A DNA stretch of 52,959 bases, taken from positions 1-52,959 of the forward strand of contig JANQQD010000160.1 of NCBI GenBank assembly GCA_028285185.1. Direction: 5' to 3'. Positions 18,249-26,994 of the stretch are shown one piece after another. Below the pieces are notes generated by a model that was not told the origin of the DNA, searched no databases, and saw only the letters and a list, made by a program, of their open reading frames with translations. The stretch is from Anaerolineae bacterium (GTDB lineage Bacteria; Pseudomonadota; Alphaproteobacteria; DSM-16000; Inquilinaceae). The translations under genes were made by a program, and so were the position numbers. Positions within the stretch are counted from its first letter, which is position 1, and the number at the start of each line of letters is the position of its first letter.

Positions 18249-19589
18249 TCAATTGATGCGGTCGAGAACTCCCAAATTGACCCGTGAGAGATCGAGAACG
18301 CGCGACCTGGCCGCCCTCGCCTGGGTACGAATGTTTTGACGGTCATTCACAAATGCCGACGAAATTGCCCAGAGCTTGTCGACAGCCAAGATTTCTTGTG
18401 TCGATATGAGGTATTCCGAGGCGATCGAGAAGTGTCGAAATAGGCCCTCGAACTTACCCTTATAGGAGAATCCAAGCACTGGAACGCCCATTCCAAGCGC
18501 AGCAATGGCAAGATGCATGCGACCAGAGAGCACGGCATCCAGTTGCCCGACCAGGGCCTTCAGCTTGGGGGCGGATAACTCCCTGTCGGGATAAAATACT
18601 GACTGACCGCATTCATGAGACAGTAACCTATATAGCGGATCCAGGCACCAAAGGTCTGATGCTTTTCCTCTGAAATCATGAGGTATCAGAATCACCCTCG
18701 CTTGCATCTCGGAAATGAACTTCTTTATCACGGTTGCCAATGATTCGATCGCCTTCGTGAGATTCGACCGATCACTTGGCGAGAATAACAACGGATGAAA
18801 ATTCACACCGATCAATGTTTTCTCCGCTCGTACTCCTTCCGAGATCCATCCCTCTATGTCTCTCGGCAGCCTTTCGTCCGGCTGCATCAAGAAAGCAAGA
18901 TCCGCCGCCAGCTCAGCTTGTGCCCGGCAGAATCTCGAGAAACGATCGTATGACGATGGGTCTCTCAGATAGAATCTGACATCTGAGCTGATGTCATCCA
19001 GTATTTCACCTAACGCTTGGAAGGGGTATTTGGAGAAGCTGAAGCCCATAACTGCCGCTGCCGCCCCGAGCCTGCAAGCCAAATCTGTCAGCACGATATG
19101 CCGAAGGCTGAAATTCGGATCATATGAGCCATCCAGAACATCGGCACCCAGAGTAATTACATGAGTTGGGTCAATTCTCCGGATCTCACGAAATACCTCA
19201 CCAATCCTTGTTTCGCCAAGAATGTTGGCTCCCCGGATTTCCAGTTTCATGGCAGCGAGGCAGGCTGCGTCGCTACATGTGGCGACGGTGATCGCCGCAT
19301 CTGGATACCTGCTCCTGATCTCCGAAACTATGGTTCGAAGCATCGCCTCGTCACCTTTGGAAGCCGTCAGGAGAAGAGGATCCGGCGGGATCAGGAGAAA
19401 TCGCGGGCCTCCATGATCCGACGAACCAGCTCCGCGTTCTGCGGAGGGGAGGGCCTCATGTTTCAGTTTCCGCCAGTCCAGCTCCGTGCGTCGAAACTGC
19501 ATTTCAAGACGCAGGTCACGGAGACCCGCCGCTCGCCACATGCGTCGCGCCGCCACATCAGCAGTCTTCAGAAGCGGACTGAGCATCAC
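18249..19589 (-). CDS. Polysaccharide pyruvyl transferase family protein (WcaK/AmsJ-like)
   Basis: A 446-aa cytoplasmic protein of the pyruvyl-transferase superfamily. Visible are SKGDEAMLRTIV near residue 70 (the GDE loop), ITLGADVLDG, VILIPHD, and the C-terminal signature SGRMHLAIAALGMGVPVLGFSYKGKFEGLF. It starts at GTG 19589, with an ATG one codon later, directly abutting the TGA of the upstream glycosyltransferase, so it is the last gene of that leftward unit. It is unlike its convergent neighbour at 17280-18170 beyond the fold. Either a second pyruvylation or another acceptor is possible. Confidence 0.82.
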   Translation of the reverse strand: MMLSPLLKTADVAARRMWRAAGLRDLRLEMQFRRTELDWRKLKHEALPSAERGAGSSDHGGPRFLLIPPDPLLLTASKGDEAMLRTIVSEIRSRYPDAAITVATCSDAACLAAMKLEIRGANILGETRIGEVFREIRRIDPTHVITLGADVLDGSYDPNFSLRHIVLTDLACRLGAAAAVMGFSFSKYPFQALGEILDDISSDVRFYLRDPSSYDRFSRFCRAQAELAADLAFLMQPDERLPRDIEGWISEGVRAEKTLIGVNFHPLLFSPSDRSNLTKAIESLATVIKKFISEMQARVILIPHDFRGKASDLWCLDPLYRLLSHECGQSVFYPDRELSAPKLKALVGQLDAVLSGRMHLAIAALGMGVPVLGFSYKGKFEGLFRHFSIASEYLISTQEILAVDKLWAISSAFVNDRQNIRTQARAARSRVLDLSRVNLGVLDRIN

Positions 19590-20741
19590 TCACCATCCCA
19601 GCAATTCGCGAGACAACTCGACATGGCGACGTACAAACGATTGCGAACTCAAGGCATTCGGTCCCATCTTGGCCTGCGCTCTGCGCGCCATGGCCGCTCT
19701 TCCCACATCGTCGTTGACCAGCGCAGCTATTTGTTGGCGCAGTGCTTCGGGGCTGGCCGCAGGGACGTAGGCCACTTCATCTTCTGAGAAGTAATCTCTA
19801 AGCCCGCCAACGTCAGAGCAAATAACTGGTAGGCCATAGAGCACGGCCTCTTGCAGTGCCGTAACTCCAGAGGCATGCAAGTTGGGCTTCAGCGGCAATA
19901 TAGCGATGTCCGATCGGTCGTAGATGGCCGTCAATGCGGCATTCGTGCTGGGGGAGACCAGCGTAACGTTTTCAAGGCCACTAACCAGCGAGGTCTGTGC
20001 GCGTTGCGATACGATCGTCAGTTCGACATTCGGCAACTCGGCAACCGCGTCGATCAGCGTCTTCCAATCACGATGCACATCATTGCCGACTGCAATCAAT
20101 TTGATCGGCCGCAGAAGGGGTCGATCCCGAACGGGCTTGACCTCCGACGCGCGGATCCCAAACAGTACGATCTCGCATCGGTTGTCTGCAAAGATGCGCT
20201 GCGCAATGCTCCAGTTCGCCGATGAGTGAAATGTCAGAATGTCGCCGCTGGACATCAGATGGCGCCACAGCCACCGGCGAGCAGCGCCGGTCTTCCGCCA
20301 ACGGTCAATCAGCCAAACCGATTGCAGGATCAGCTTTGGACGCGGCCTCTTGCGGAGGATGGCCAGCAAGGCGGTAACGGCCAGACTTTGCGACTCCGTA
20401 TGTGTCCAAACTACGTCGGCCCGGTACAAAGCTTGTCTGTTCCGCCAAGCGTGAACCAGATCGAAGCCGAGGAGAACGCGGATCGCCAAGCGCAGGATCC
20501 GGCCGAATCTGGTCTCCCTATAATCCTCCGAGTAAACGACGTCGCATCCCATGGCGCTGGCGTGGAGATAGCCATAAGCAAATCGCTCATTCACGCCAAT
20601 GATCTCGCCACGATCGTATCGTTCACTCCAGTTACGGCCGCCAAAACCATAGGCAAGCTGGACAAATACCTTGATATCTTCTCTTTCGTCGATTCTGACG
20701 AGCGGAATTTCCAGCGGTCGGTCTACAGATAGCTCGGTCAT
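19590..20741 (-). CDS. Glycosyltransferase family 4-like protein
   Basis: A 383-aa GT-B protein. The C-terminal half carries IKLIAVGNDVHRDWKTLIDAV, then AILPLKPNLHASGVTALQEAVLYGLPVICSDVGGL, the usual GT4 nucleotide-sugar region with the second Glu in ALQEA. The N-terminal half is divergent but has the expected alternating strand and helix pattern. The ATG at 20741 has GGGATGG upstream. Its stop touches the start of the pyruvyl transferase at 19589, so the two are likely co-translated. Substrates are unknown. Confidence 0.87.
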   Translation of the reverse strand: MTELSVDRPLEIPLVRIDEREDIKVFVQLAYGFGGRNWSERYDRGEIIGVNERFAYGYLHASAMGCDVVYSEDYRETRFGRILRLAIRVLLGFDLVHAWRNRQALYRADVVWTHTESQSLAVTALLAILRKRPRPKLILQSVWLIDRWRKTGAARRWLWRHLMSSGDILTFHSSANWSIAQRIFADNRCEIVLFGIRASEVKPVRDRPLLRPIKLIAVGNDVHRDWKTLIDAVAELPNVELTIVSQRAQTSLVSGLENVTLVSPSTNAALTAIYDRSDIAILPLKPNLHASGVTALQEAVLYGLPVICSDVGGLRDYFSEDEVAYVPAASPEALRQQIAALVNDDVGRAAMARRAQAKMGPNALSSQSFVRRHVELSRELLGW

Positions 20742-20981
20742 TTTGCCATCCCGTCACCTGGCGGCTGCTGCAGCCGAAACGCCCGGCGTTGGCGCTTCAG
20801 CGTTTCATGAAACGCTGCTGCAACCGGTATCGACTTGCGTCCCAATCCCGGCCCGGCAGGAACGCCTTGGGTCAGGCGACGTAGAAGCGATCGATCCCGC
20901 AAGTTCAGAGATGTTCGGCGCAGGCGGGCCGGACATCCCGCCGTATCGGACCGCCACCCGACCGCGCCGCCATGGTGTTTC
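20742..20981. other. Gap between flippase and glycosyltransferase genes
   Basis: 240 bp with no credible gene. It contains the 20-bp palindrome described separately and a second smaller inverted repeat, CGGCTG-CTG-CAGCCG, at about 20762-20776. The gap suggests that the two downstream leftward genes can be transcribed as a separate unit. Confidence 0.5.
20798..20817. promoter_or_regulatory. 20-bp perfect palindrome CAGCGTTTCATGAAACGCTG
   Basis: Ten-base arms are perfectly complementary with no spacer. The palindrome lies 57 bp upstream of the glycosyltransferase ATG at 20741 and 165 bp after the flippase stop. With no loop and no adjacent T tract, it fits an operator for a dimeric regulator better than a terminator. 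The regulator is not identifiable. Confidence 0.5.
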
Positions 20982-22520
20982 TCAGCGGGCGAAAGCAAGG
21001 ATCTTCCCGCTCACCTGCGAGACCTCGCGCCGGAAGCGAGGAACCGCCGCACAGAAGCAGAGATGCATGAACAGGATCGCAGCCACACCCAGCAGGAAGA
21101 TCGCCGGGAGGCCGCCCGAGGTAGGATCAGGCGTGACGGATCGGTATGTCCAATACACGGTCAGGGAAATCGCTGCGACTTCGAGACAGAAGGGAAGCAC
21201 GATCCTGAAGAACGACAGGACGTGCAGCCCATCGTGCCGGCCCGCGAGCCAGACAAGCAGCGGCAGTAGAATTGAGACGTTGACGATACCCAGTATGAGT
21301 GCTGTCGCAACGGATCCGAACTGCACCCCAATCGCATATCCAACAAGCGTTACCGGCGCGGCTACCATGCCGAAGCGGCGAAGCAGGCCGGTGGAGCCCG
21401 TGGCGACCAGCCGCCAACGCACGACCGACGCCAGTGGCGCGGCAAACGTGATCAGGCCAAGCGCGGTGAGGATGAATGTCACCTCCTGCCACTGCGGCCC
21501 CAAGAGAATGAACGTAAACGGCTCGGCCAAGGCAAGGACCACGGCGCCCATGGGCACGGCTACCATCGCCGCCTGGATCGTCACGCGTTCGAAGGCCGCA
21601 TCCAGCCGGTCGCGATCGTTCGCCACGCGGCTGAGTGCCGACGTCACAACGGCACCCAACGGTGTCAGCAACTGCGTCGCCGGCCAATGGGACACGTTGC
21701 ACGCTCGAAGGAACAGGCCCGCCTGCACGTCGCCCAGTACGCGGCCGATCATGACCATTCCCAGGCCATGACTTGCCTGGGTCAGCAAGCTGAAGGTCGC
21801 GAGGTCTCCGCTCATGGCGATAAGGCCCCGCACCTGCCTGAGCGACCCCGGGCCGTCGGGTCGCCACCGGGCGCAGACGGCGCGGATCACCAGCATCGTT
21901 GACTGGCGCACGAGCATCTGGATGACGATTGCCCAATAACTCAACCCCGCATAGGCCGCGGCCACCGCACAGACGATGGCGCAGATCTCTGCGGCGATCC
22001 CCGAGGCCTGCAGCGTCCAGAACCGCATTTCCCGGTTCAGAATTGCCGAGAACTGCGAGGCGGCTCCAGCCAGAAGCGTCATCGTCGCCAGTGCCATCAT
22101 GATCGACGACACACGCGGATCGCCATAGAAGGCGGCGAACAGTCCGGACGCCAGAATGAGCAGGACCGTCGCCGCGCCGGCGATCAGCAGGTTCGCCCAG
22201 AACAGTCCGCTGACTTGGCCCTGCGTGATGCGCTGCCTCTGGATCGTCACCTGACCCAGCGCGAACTGCGCAACGTCGGACGCGAGATACGAGATCGGAA
22301 GCACAAGTGCCACGACGCCGAATTCCTCAGGCGGAATCAGGCGGGCCAGGATTGCGATGGACAAGAGATTGAGGGCAATCCTGACGATCTGTGCGCTGGT
22401 AGTGATCATGCCGCCGCTGACCGCGCGGCTCCCGAGCCGGTTCTTCAGATGGTCAACGTCGAAGCGCCCGTCCGCACTCTCTCGCCGACCGCCCGACGGC
22501 GTCGCGCGCGCCTCAGACAT
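20982..22520 (-). CDS. wzx: Wzx-type lipid-linked oligosaccharide flippase (MOP superfamily)
   Basis: A 512-aa integral membrane protein with about 12-14 predicted helices, expected to move the undecaprenyl-linked repeat unit across the inner membrane. The N-terminal part (SGGMITTSAQIVRIALNLLSIAILARLI then PPEEFGVVAL) is the classic start of the WzxC/AmsL group of flippases, and polar residues are spaced within the helices as in that family. It begins 8 bp inside the end of the upstream glycosyltransferase, so coupling is likely. It pairs functionally with the Wzy-type gene two positions upstream. Confidence 0.88.
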   Translation of the reverse strand: MSEARATPSGGRRESADGRFDVDHLKNRLGSRAVSGGMITTSAQIVRIALNLLSIAILARLIPPEEFGVVALVLPISYLASDVAQFALGQVTIQRQRITQGQVSGLFWANLLIAGAATVLLILASGLFAAFYGDPRVSSIMMALATMTLLAGAASQFSAILNREMRFWTLQASGIAAEICAIVCAVAAAYAGLSYWAIVIQMLVRQSTMLVIRAVCARWRPDGPGSLRQVRGLIAMSGDLATFSLLTQASHGLGMVMIGRVLGDVQAGLFLRACNVSHWPATQLLTPLGAVVTSALSRVANDRDRLDAAFERVTIQAAMVAVPMGAVVLALAEPFTFILLGPQWQEVTFILTALGLITFAAPLASVVRWRLVATGSTGLLRRFGMVAAPVTLVGYAIGVQFGSVATALILGIVNVSILLPLLVWLAGRHDGLHVLSFFRIVLPFCLEVAAISLTVYWTYRSVTPDPTSGGLPAIFLLGVAAILFMHLCFCAAVPRFRREVSQVSGKILAFAR

Positions 22521-23724
22521 GCCCCTGCCCCACGGAGTGCAGCGGAATGGGATCTGGCGTCCGCTGTGCGGCTGCGCGCAGCAACCCCATCGGGCCCTGA
22601 TTTGCTCTGTCTGTCCCGGGCATCGGGACGTCGACGCCGTGCCCCGCCAATACGGCGGTCATGCCATCGACGAACGCGCCTTCGCTGAACTGCCCCGCAT
22701 GGGCAACCAAGCCATAGGGATCGAGATGCCGTTCGATCTCATCCTCAAAGCGCTCGATGGCGTCGATCAGCCCATCGACGGTCTGCTCGTCAAACAAAAG
22801 GCCCGTATGACCGTCGATGACGGTGTCCAGTATGCCGCCGCGACCGTAGGCAATGATCGGCCGCCCGGACGCCATCACTTCCACGGGAATGATGCCGAAG
22901 TCTTCCTCACCCGGGAAGACCAGTGCCCGGCAGCGGGCAAAGTGGTGCTTGAGCGTGTCGAAGGGCACCTTGCCGAGGAACTGGATGTTGGGGCCTGCAC
23001 GTTTGCGCAGCCGCGGCCCTTCTTCGCCGTCGCCGATGACGACCAGTTTCCGGCCGGATCTCGTGAACGCGTCGACGGCAAGATCGACCCGCTTGTAAGC
23101 CACAAGTTCACCGGCGCAGAGATAGTAGTCGCCGATTTCACCCCCATCACAGGGAGCGAACGCCGACACATCGACAGGCGGCGCCACGACAGCGGCCTCC
23201 CGCCGGTAATACTTGCCGATCCTCCGCGCCACATGGCGGGAATTGGCCACGAACTCGTCGACGCGCATGGAGTTGACGGCGTCCCATTTGCGCAGGCCAT
23301 GCGCCAGAACAGGCATGATCGCACGCGTCATGAACCCGGCACCGCGACGGTACAGGTGGTACTGATCCCAGAGGTACCGCATCGGCGAGTGGCAGTAGCA
23401 AACGTGCACAGCGCTGGGCGGCGGGATGATGCCCTTGGCCGGTCCCGACTCGCTGGAGAGGATCAGGTCGTAGGACGACAGATCCAGCCCCTCCAGCGCA
23501 TAGGGCATCAGCGGCAGGTACTTCTTGTACTGCGAGCGCGCTAACGGCAGGCGGGAGATGAACGTCGTGGTCACCGTGTGCGCGCGGATCGTCGCCGACA
23601 CGCCGGCGGGATCGTAGCAATGGGTGAAGATGTCGGCCTGCGGAAACATGCGGCACAGGCTCTCCACCACCTTCTCGCCCCCGCGCATGTGGAACAGCCA
23701 ATAGTGAATGATGGCAACTTTCAT
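22513..23724 (-). CDS. Glycosyltransferase family 4 (WbaZ-like)
   Basis: A 403-aa GT-B enzyme. The N-terminus IIHYWLFHMRGGEKVVESL, then CYCHSPMRYLWDQYHLY and VVAPPVDVSAF, match the WbaZ/mannosyltransferase-type GT4 group. The C-terminal FPGEEDFGIIPVEVMASGRPIIAYGRGG holds the catalytic-site glutamates (E-x7-E). Its ATG overlaps the upstream polymerase stop as ATGA (23721-23724), and its own end overlaps the flippase start, so wzy-GT-wzx form a tightly coupled leftward set. The WbaZ resemblance, with manC nearby, would fit transfer of mannose or fucose, which is inference. Confidence 0.9.
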   Translation of the reverse strand: MKVAIIHYWLFHMRGGEKVVESLCRMFPQADIFTHCYDPAGVSATIRAHTVTTTFISRLPLARSQYKKYLPLMPYALEGLDLSSYDLILSSESGPAKGIIPPPSAVHVCYCHSPMRYLWDQYHLYRRGAGFMTRAIMPVLAHGLRKWDAVNSMRVDEFVANSRHVARRIGKYYRREAAVVAPPVDVSAFAPCDGGEIGDYYLCAGELVAYKRVDLAVDAFTRSGRKLVVIGDGEEGPRLRKRAGPNIQFLGKVPFDTLKHHFARCRALVFPGEEDFGIIPVEVMASGRPIIAYGRGGILDTVIDGHTGLLFDEQTVDGLIDAIERFEDEIERHLDPYGLVAHAGQFSEGAFVDGMTAVLAGHGVDVPMPGTDRANQGPMGLLRAAAQRTPDPIPLHSVGQGHV

Positions 23725-25181
23725 CGAACCAACGTCCCCAGGTTAGGGCCGGCATTGCTCAGCGGGTTGGCTCGGTCTCTGCCGAGCGACGCGTTCCACT
23801 GGCTGACGCGCCAGCGCATCGCCATCACCAAGCCGAACAGGAAGCCGATGAATACGCCGAAATCGGTCGTCGTTCCGGAGATCGAACCCATCGCCAACGA
23901 CACGAGGATCGTAAGCTTGGCCGCCAGGATCGCCTCGCGCCCCACGGCATCGCCTCGGGGCGGCAATTTCAACAAGCAGACGGCGAGGAACGCCAGCATC
24001 AGCGCCGAGCCTATGACACCGGTGTTGCTGAGGATGGCAATCGCCCAGCTGGACGTTCGCGCCCCCCCCACGCCGACGCCGAGCCCATGTGTCTCTATGA
24101 ACGCGGCAACCCCCATCGTGTTCCAGAACATCCGTTCGTCGAACGAGTTCGTACTGATCTTTCCGAACACCATGCGGTCGACGAAGTTGGTCACCGGCGC
24201 CAGCTGACCCGGGTCCAGCAGAAAGATGATCATGATGAGGAAGGCCGCCGAATAGGCGGTCACCATTTCCCCGACCAGCCGCCGCCGTTCCGGTCGCGAT
24301 TGCTTCATCCGCACTGCCTGTCGCAGCCAATTGCCGGAGAACAAGACCAGTAGCGCGAAGAGCCCGACATAGGCGGTGCTCGATGTCGACAGCGCGGCGA
24401 GCACAAGCAGCAAGCCGACTACGCTGGCCTGAACCATAGGGTTGACCATCCGCGCATCGGTTGCGGACCTCAGAAGGAACAGGATGGCCGCAAACTCGAC
24501 GCAGAGCGGTCCGAAGGACGACGCCTCGGGCATCAGACCGACGGCCCGGCGCGTGCCGCCACCCACCGTACTTTCGGTGAAGATCGCGTAGGTCGCGGTG
24601 CGGAATGGCTCAAGAAGGGACTGTGTTCCTGTGCGGGACGCCACCATCTCAAGAATGCCGGTGAGGCAGACGACAGCACCCCCGAAACAGACCGCGCGCA
24701 CAACGACCGCCAGGTCCTCCATCCGCCGGATGTAGACGGCCGAAGCGATTGCGACACCGAGCGACAGCATCAGATAGGCGGCCTGGGTGAGGTTTGCCGA
24801 GGTTGGCCACAGTAGGCTGGTGGGACTGCCGCCGACCCGCATGGGAACCACCGTGACCTGACCGGCAAACAGCCGCGGCAAGAGGAACGCCGAGACGATG
24901 GCCACTACCAGAAAGGCGGTGAGCAATCCGAGGCGTTTCGGATCGATCGCAGCATCCAGCGCCTGCCGCGCCGCCTTCGGTCGCAGAAGGGTCTTTGCAA
25001 CCAGGAACACCGCGACGACAGACGCCGGAAGCAGCGTCACGCCGCCGGTCATCTGAGGCGGAACGACCGCAAACGACCCAAAGGCCATGGCACCGAACAG
25101 CATGTACCAAAGCACCGGCCGCCGCGACACCAGACCCCACAAGATGAGCAGCCAGAAGACGGCCAGCGGCACGGCGGTCAC
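23721..25181 (-). CDS. wzy: O-antigen/exopolysaccharide polymerase-like membrane protein (Wzy type)
   Basis: A 486-aa protein with about 11-12 hydrophobic segments and a larger loop in the middle, the usual layout of Wzy and O-antigen-ligase-like proteins, which are poorly conserved in sequence. The segment FFNT-like MFWNTMGVAAFIETHGLGVGVGGARTSSWAI (about residues 345-375) resembles the conserved region of the O-antigen ligase/polymerase family. Its position directly before a glycosyltransferase and the flippase supports polymerase over ligase. It ends with an ATGA overlap into the next gene. Confidence 0.8.
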   Translation of the reverse strand: MTAVPLAVFWLLILWGLVSRRPVLWYMLFGAMAFGSFAVVPPQMTGGVTLLPASVVAVFLVAKTLLRPKAARQALDAAIDPKRLGLLTAFLVVAIVSAFLLPRLFAGQVTVVPMRVGGSPTSLLWPTSANLTQAAYLMLSLGVAIASAVYIRRMEDLAVVVRAVCFGGAVVCLTGILEMVASRTGTQSLLEPFRTATYAIFTESTVGGGTRRAVGLMPEASSFGPLCVEFAAILFLLRSATDARMVNPMVQASVVGLLLVLAALSTSSTAYVGLFALLVLFSGNWLRQAVRMKQSRPERRRLVGEMVTAYSAAFLIMIIFLLDPGQLAPVTNFVDRMVFGKISTNSFDERMFWNTMGVAAFIETHGLGVGVGGARTSSWAIAILSNTGVIGSALMLAFLAVCLLKLPPRGDAVGREAILAAKLTILVSLAMGSISGTTTDFGVFIGFLFGLVMAMRWRVSQWNASLGRDRANPLSNAGPNLGTLVR

Positions 25182-25273
25182 GCTCGTGCTGCCCCATGAC
25201 GGTGCCGCGAAACCTGGGCACAGCGATCCTGCGCGGTGGCCGAGTGCCCCGTTCCTTTGCCCGGGTTAAGCCC

Positions 25274-25289
25274 CGGGTAACCGGGGGAT
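25274..25289. promoter_or_regulatory. Short GC hairpin with GTAA loop in the wzy upstream region
   Basis: CCCCGG, loop GTAA and CCGGGG form a 6-bp stem between the wzy start and the small rightward gene at 25326. A related CCCGGGTTAA lies immediately to its left. There is no T tract. It may be a leader structure or an operator. Confidence 0.3.
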
Positions 25290-25325
25290 GGTACGAAGAC
25301 ACATCCCGAACCCGGAGAGTGGCCC

Positions 25326-25487
25326 GTGAATGACACAATGCTGGATCTGACCGAAGCCACGTTCGTCTGCCCCGGGCCGTCCGGCGGGTCCGCCGTTGGC
25401 CTGGTGACAAAGCGGCTCTTGAAGGCGGTGGTCGTGATCACGTGCGGCGTTACCATCTGGGTGGCCGCACTGAGCGCGATCCTCTGA
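25326..25487 (+). CDS. Possible 53-aa single-pass membrane microprotein
   Basis: A short frame runs from GTG 25326 to TGA 25485-25487, in the only sizeable gap of the leftward polysaccharide genes and on the opposite strand. GGAGAG lies eight bases upstream of the GTG. The product has a polar first half with a Pro/Gly/Ser stretch, a basic turn (TKRLLK), and a C-terminal hydrophobic run of about 19 residues (AVVVITCGVTIWVAALSA), consistent with one membrane segment. Codons are GC3-rich like real genes here. No family is recognised. Small membrane proteins can modulate larger membrane complexes, so a partner in the Wzx/Wzy machinery is conceivable but unproven. Confidence 0.45.
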   Translation: MNDTMLDLTEATFVCPGPSGGSAVGLVTKRLLKAVVVITCGVTIWVAALSAIL

Positions 25488-25530
25488 GCCGAAAGGCCGA
25501 CCAGGGCCGGATGCGGTCGCGGCACGCCGG

Positions 25531-26970
25531 TCAGACCCTGTCGGCCAGACGCGCGAAATCGTCATCGATGCGGACGATATCGTCTTCCTGCAGGTAGGGG
25601 CCGGACTGCACCTCGATCAGGTTCAGCGGCAGCTTGCCCGGGTTGGCGAGCCTGTGCGCGCAGCCCAGAGGCAGATAGATCGACTCATTCTCGCGCACCA
25701 GGATCTCTTCCTCGTCGCGGGTCACAAGCGCGGTGCCGTTGACCACGACCCAGTGTTCCGCCCGGTGATAGTGGCGCTGCAGCGAGAGCCGTGCACCGGG
25801 GTTCACGGTGATCAGCTTGACCTGGAACCTGTCACCGGTCTGCAACGTCCTATAGGCGCCCCAAGGCCGGTAGACCTGGGTGTGGTTCTTGAATTCCGAC
25901 CGGCCCTCCTGCTTCAAGCGGTCGACGACGCTCTTGACCTCTTGCGCGCGGTCGCGTGACGCCACCAGCACTGCATCCGCCGTTGTCACGACGACCATAT
26001 CGTCCGCCCCGACCACCGCGGTCAGCGCCCCGTCGCTGCGGATGTAGGAATTTCGCGTGTCGACGGTCATCACGTCGCCTGCGAAGGCGTTGCCCTCGTT
26101 GTCGCGATGGCAGGTTTCCCACAGCGCAGACCACGACCCGACATCCGACCAGTCGAGATCGGCCGATACGACCGCGGCGCGGCCGGTCTTCTCCATCACG
26201 GCATGGTCGATGGAGATCGACGGGCTCGCCTCCAGCGAGGGCCCGTGGAGGCGAAAGAATTCGAGATCGGTACGGCCAGCAGCCACCGCTTCGCGGGCCG
26301 CCGCGAGCACCTCCGGCGCGTGGGTTTCCAGCTCTTCCACCATGCAGTCGGCGCGGCACAGGAACATGCCGGAGTTCCACACGTGACGACCGTCCGCTGC
26401 ATAGTCTCGCGCCCGTCCAAGATCCGGCTTTTCGACGAACCGGTCGACGTGATGGACATCGTTGCGGCCGTCGAAAGCGGCACCACGCCGGATGTAGCCA
26501 TAGCCGGTTTCCGGCCCTGTCGGCTCGATGCCGAAGGTCACCAGCTTCCCGGCGGCCGCCGCGTCGCCGGCGCGATCGACCGCCGACAAGAAGGCCTGCG
26601 TGTCCGGGATCCGATGGTCGGCCGGCAGCAGAAGGATGACGGCCTCTGGATCACGCTGCAGCGCCCGCAGGGCCGCCACGGCCGCCGCAGGCGCCGTATT
26701 GCGGCCGACCGGCTCCAGCAGGATCTCGGCCGCGGCAATACCTGCCTCCCGCAGTTGTGCGGCGATGAGGAACCGCTGCTCCTCGCTGCAGATCACTATC
26801 GGAGCCGAGAACCGATTGCGATCGGCCACGCGCACGGCCGTTTCCTGCAACAGCGTGTGGCTGCCGTTCAAGGCGATCAACTGCTTCGGATAGGCTTCGC
26901 GCGAAAGCGGCCACAGCCGCGAACCGACACCGCCCGAAAGGATCACGGGCGCAACCCGCGTATTGTGCAT
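25531..26970 (-). CDS. manC (cpsB/algA): Mannose-1-phosphate guanylyltransferase / mannose-6-phosphate isomerase
   Basis: A 479-aa bifunctional type II enzyme making GDP-mannose and interconverting fructose-6-P and mannose-6-P. The N-terminal domain has LSGGVGSRLWPLSR (nucleotide loop), LEPVGRNTAPA and LLPADHRI; FVEKPD lies mid-protein. The C-terminal cupin isomerase domain starts near residue 350 (VYRPWGAYRTLQTGDRFQVK then LSLQRHYHRAEHW) with metal-binding His and Glu residues. The ATG at 26970 is chosen because GGAGGG lies seven bases upstream; a TTG two codons earlier is too close to that site. It supplies GDP-mannose for a mannose- or fucose-containing repeat unit. Confidence 0.95.
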   Translation of the reverse strand: MHNTRVAPVILSGGVGSRLWPLSREAYPKQLIALNGSHTLLQETAVRVADRNRFSAPIVICSEEQRFLIAAQLREAGIAAAEILLEPVGRNTAPAAAVAALRALQRDPEAVILLLPADHRIPDTQAFLSAVDRAGDAAAAGKLVTFGIEPTGPETGYGYIRRGAAFDGRNDVHHVDRFVEKPDLGRARDYAADGRHVWNSGMFLCRADCMVEELETHAPEVLAAAREAVAAGRTDLEFFRLHGPSLEASPSISIDHAVMEKTGRAAVVSADLDWSDVGSWSALWETCHRDNEGNAFAGDVMTVDTRNSYIRSDGALTAVVGADDMVVVTTADAVLVASRDRAQEVKSVVDRLKQEGRSEFKNHTQVYRPWGAYRTLQTGDRFQVKLITVNPGARLSLQRHYHRAEHWVVVNGTALVTRDEEEILVRENESIYLPLGCAHRLANPGKLPLNLIEVQSGPYLQEDDIVRIDDDFARLADRV

Positions 26971-26994
26971 CCGCAAGCCCTCCGATTCAGACAG

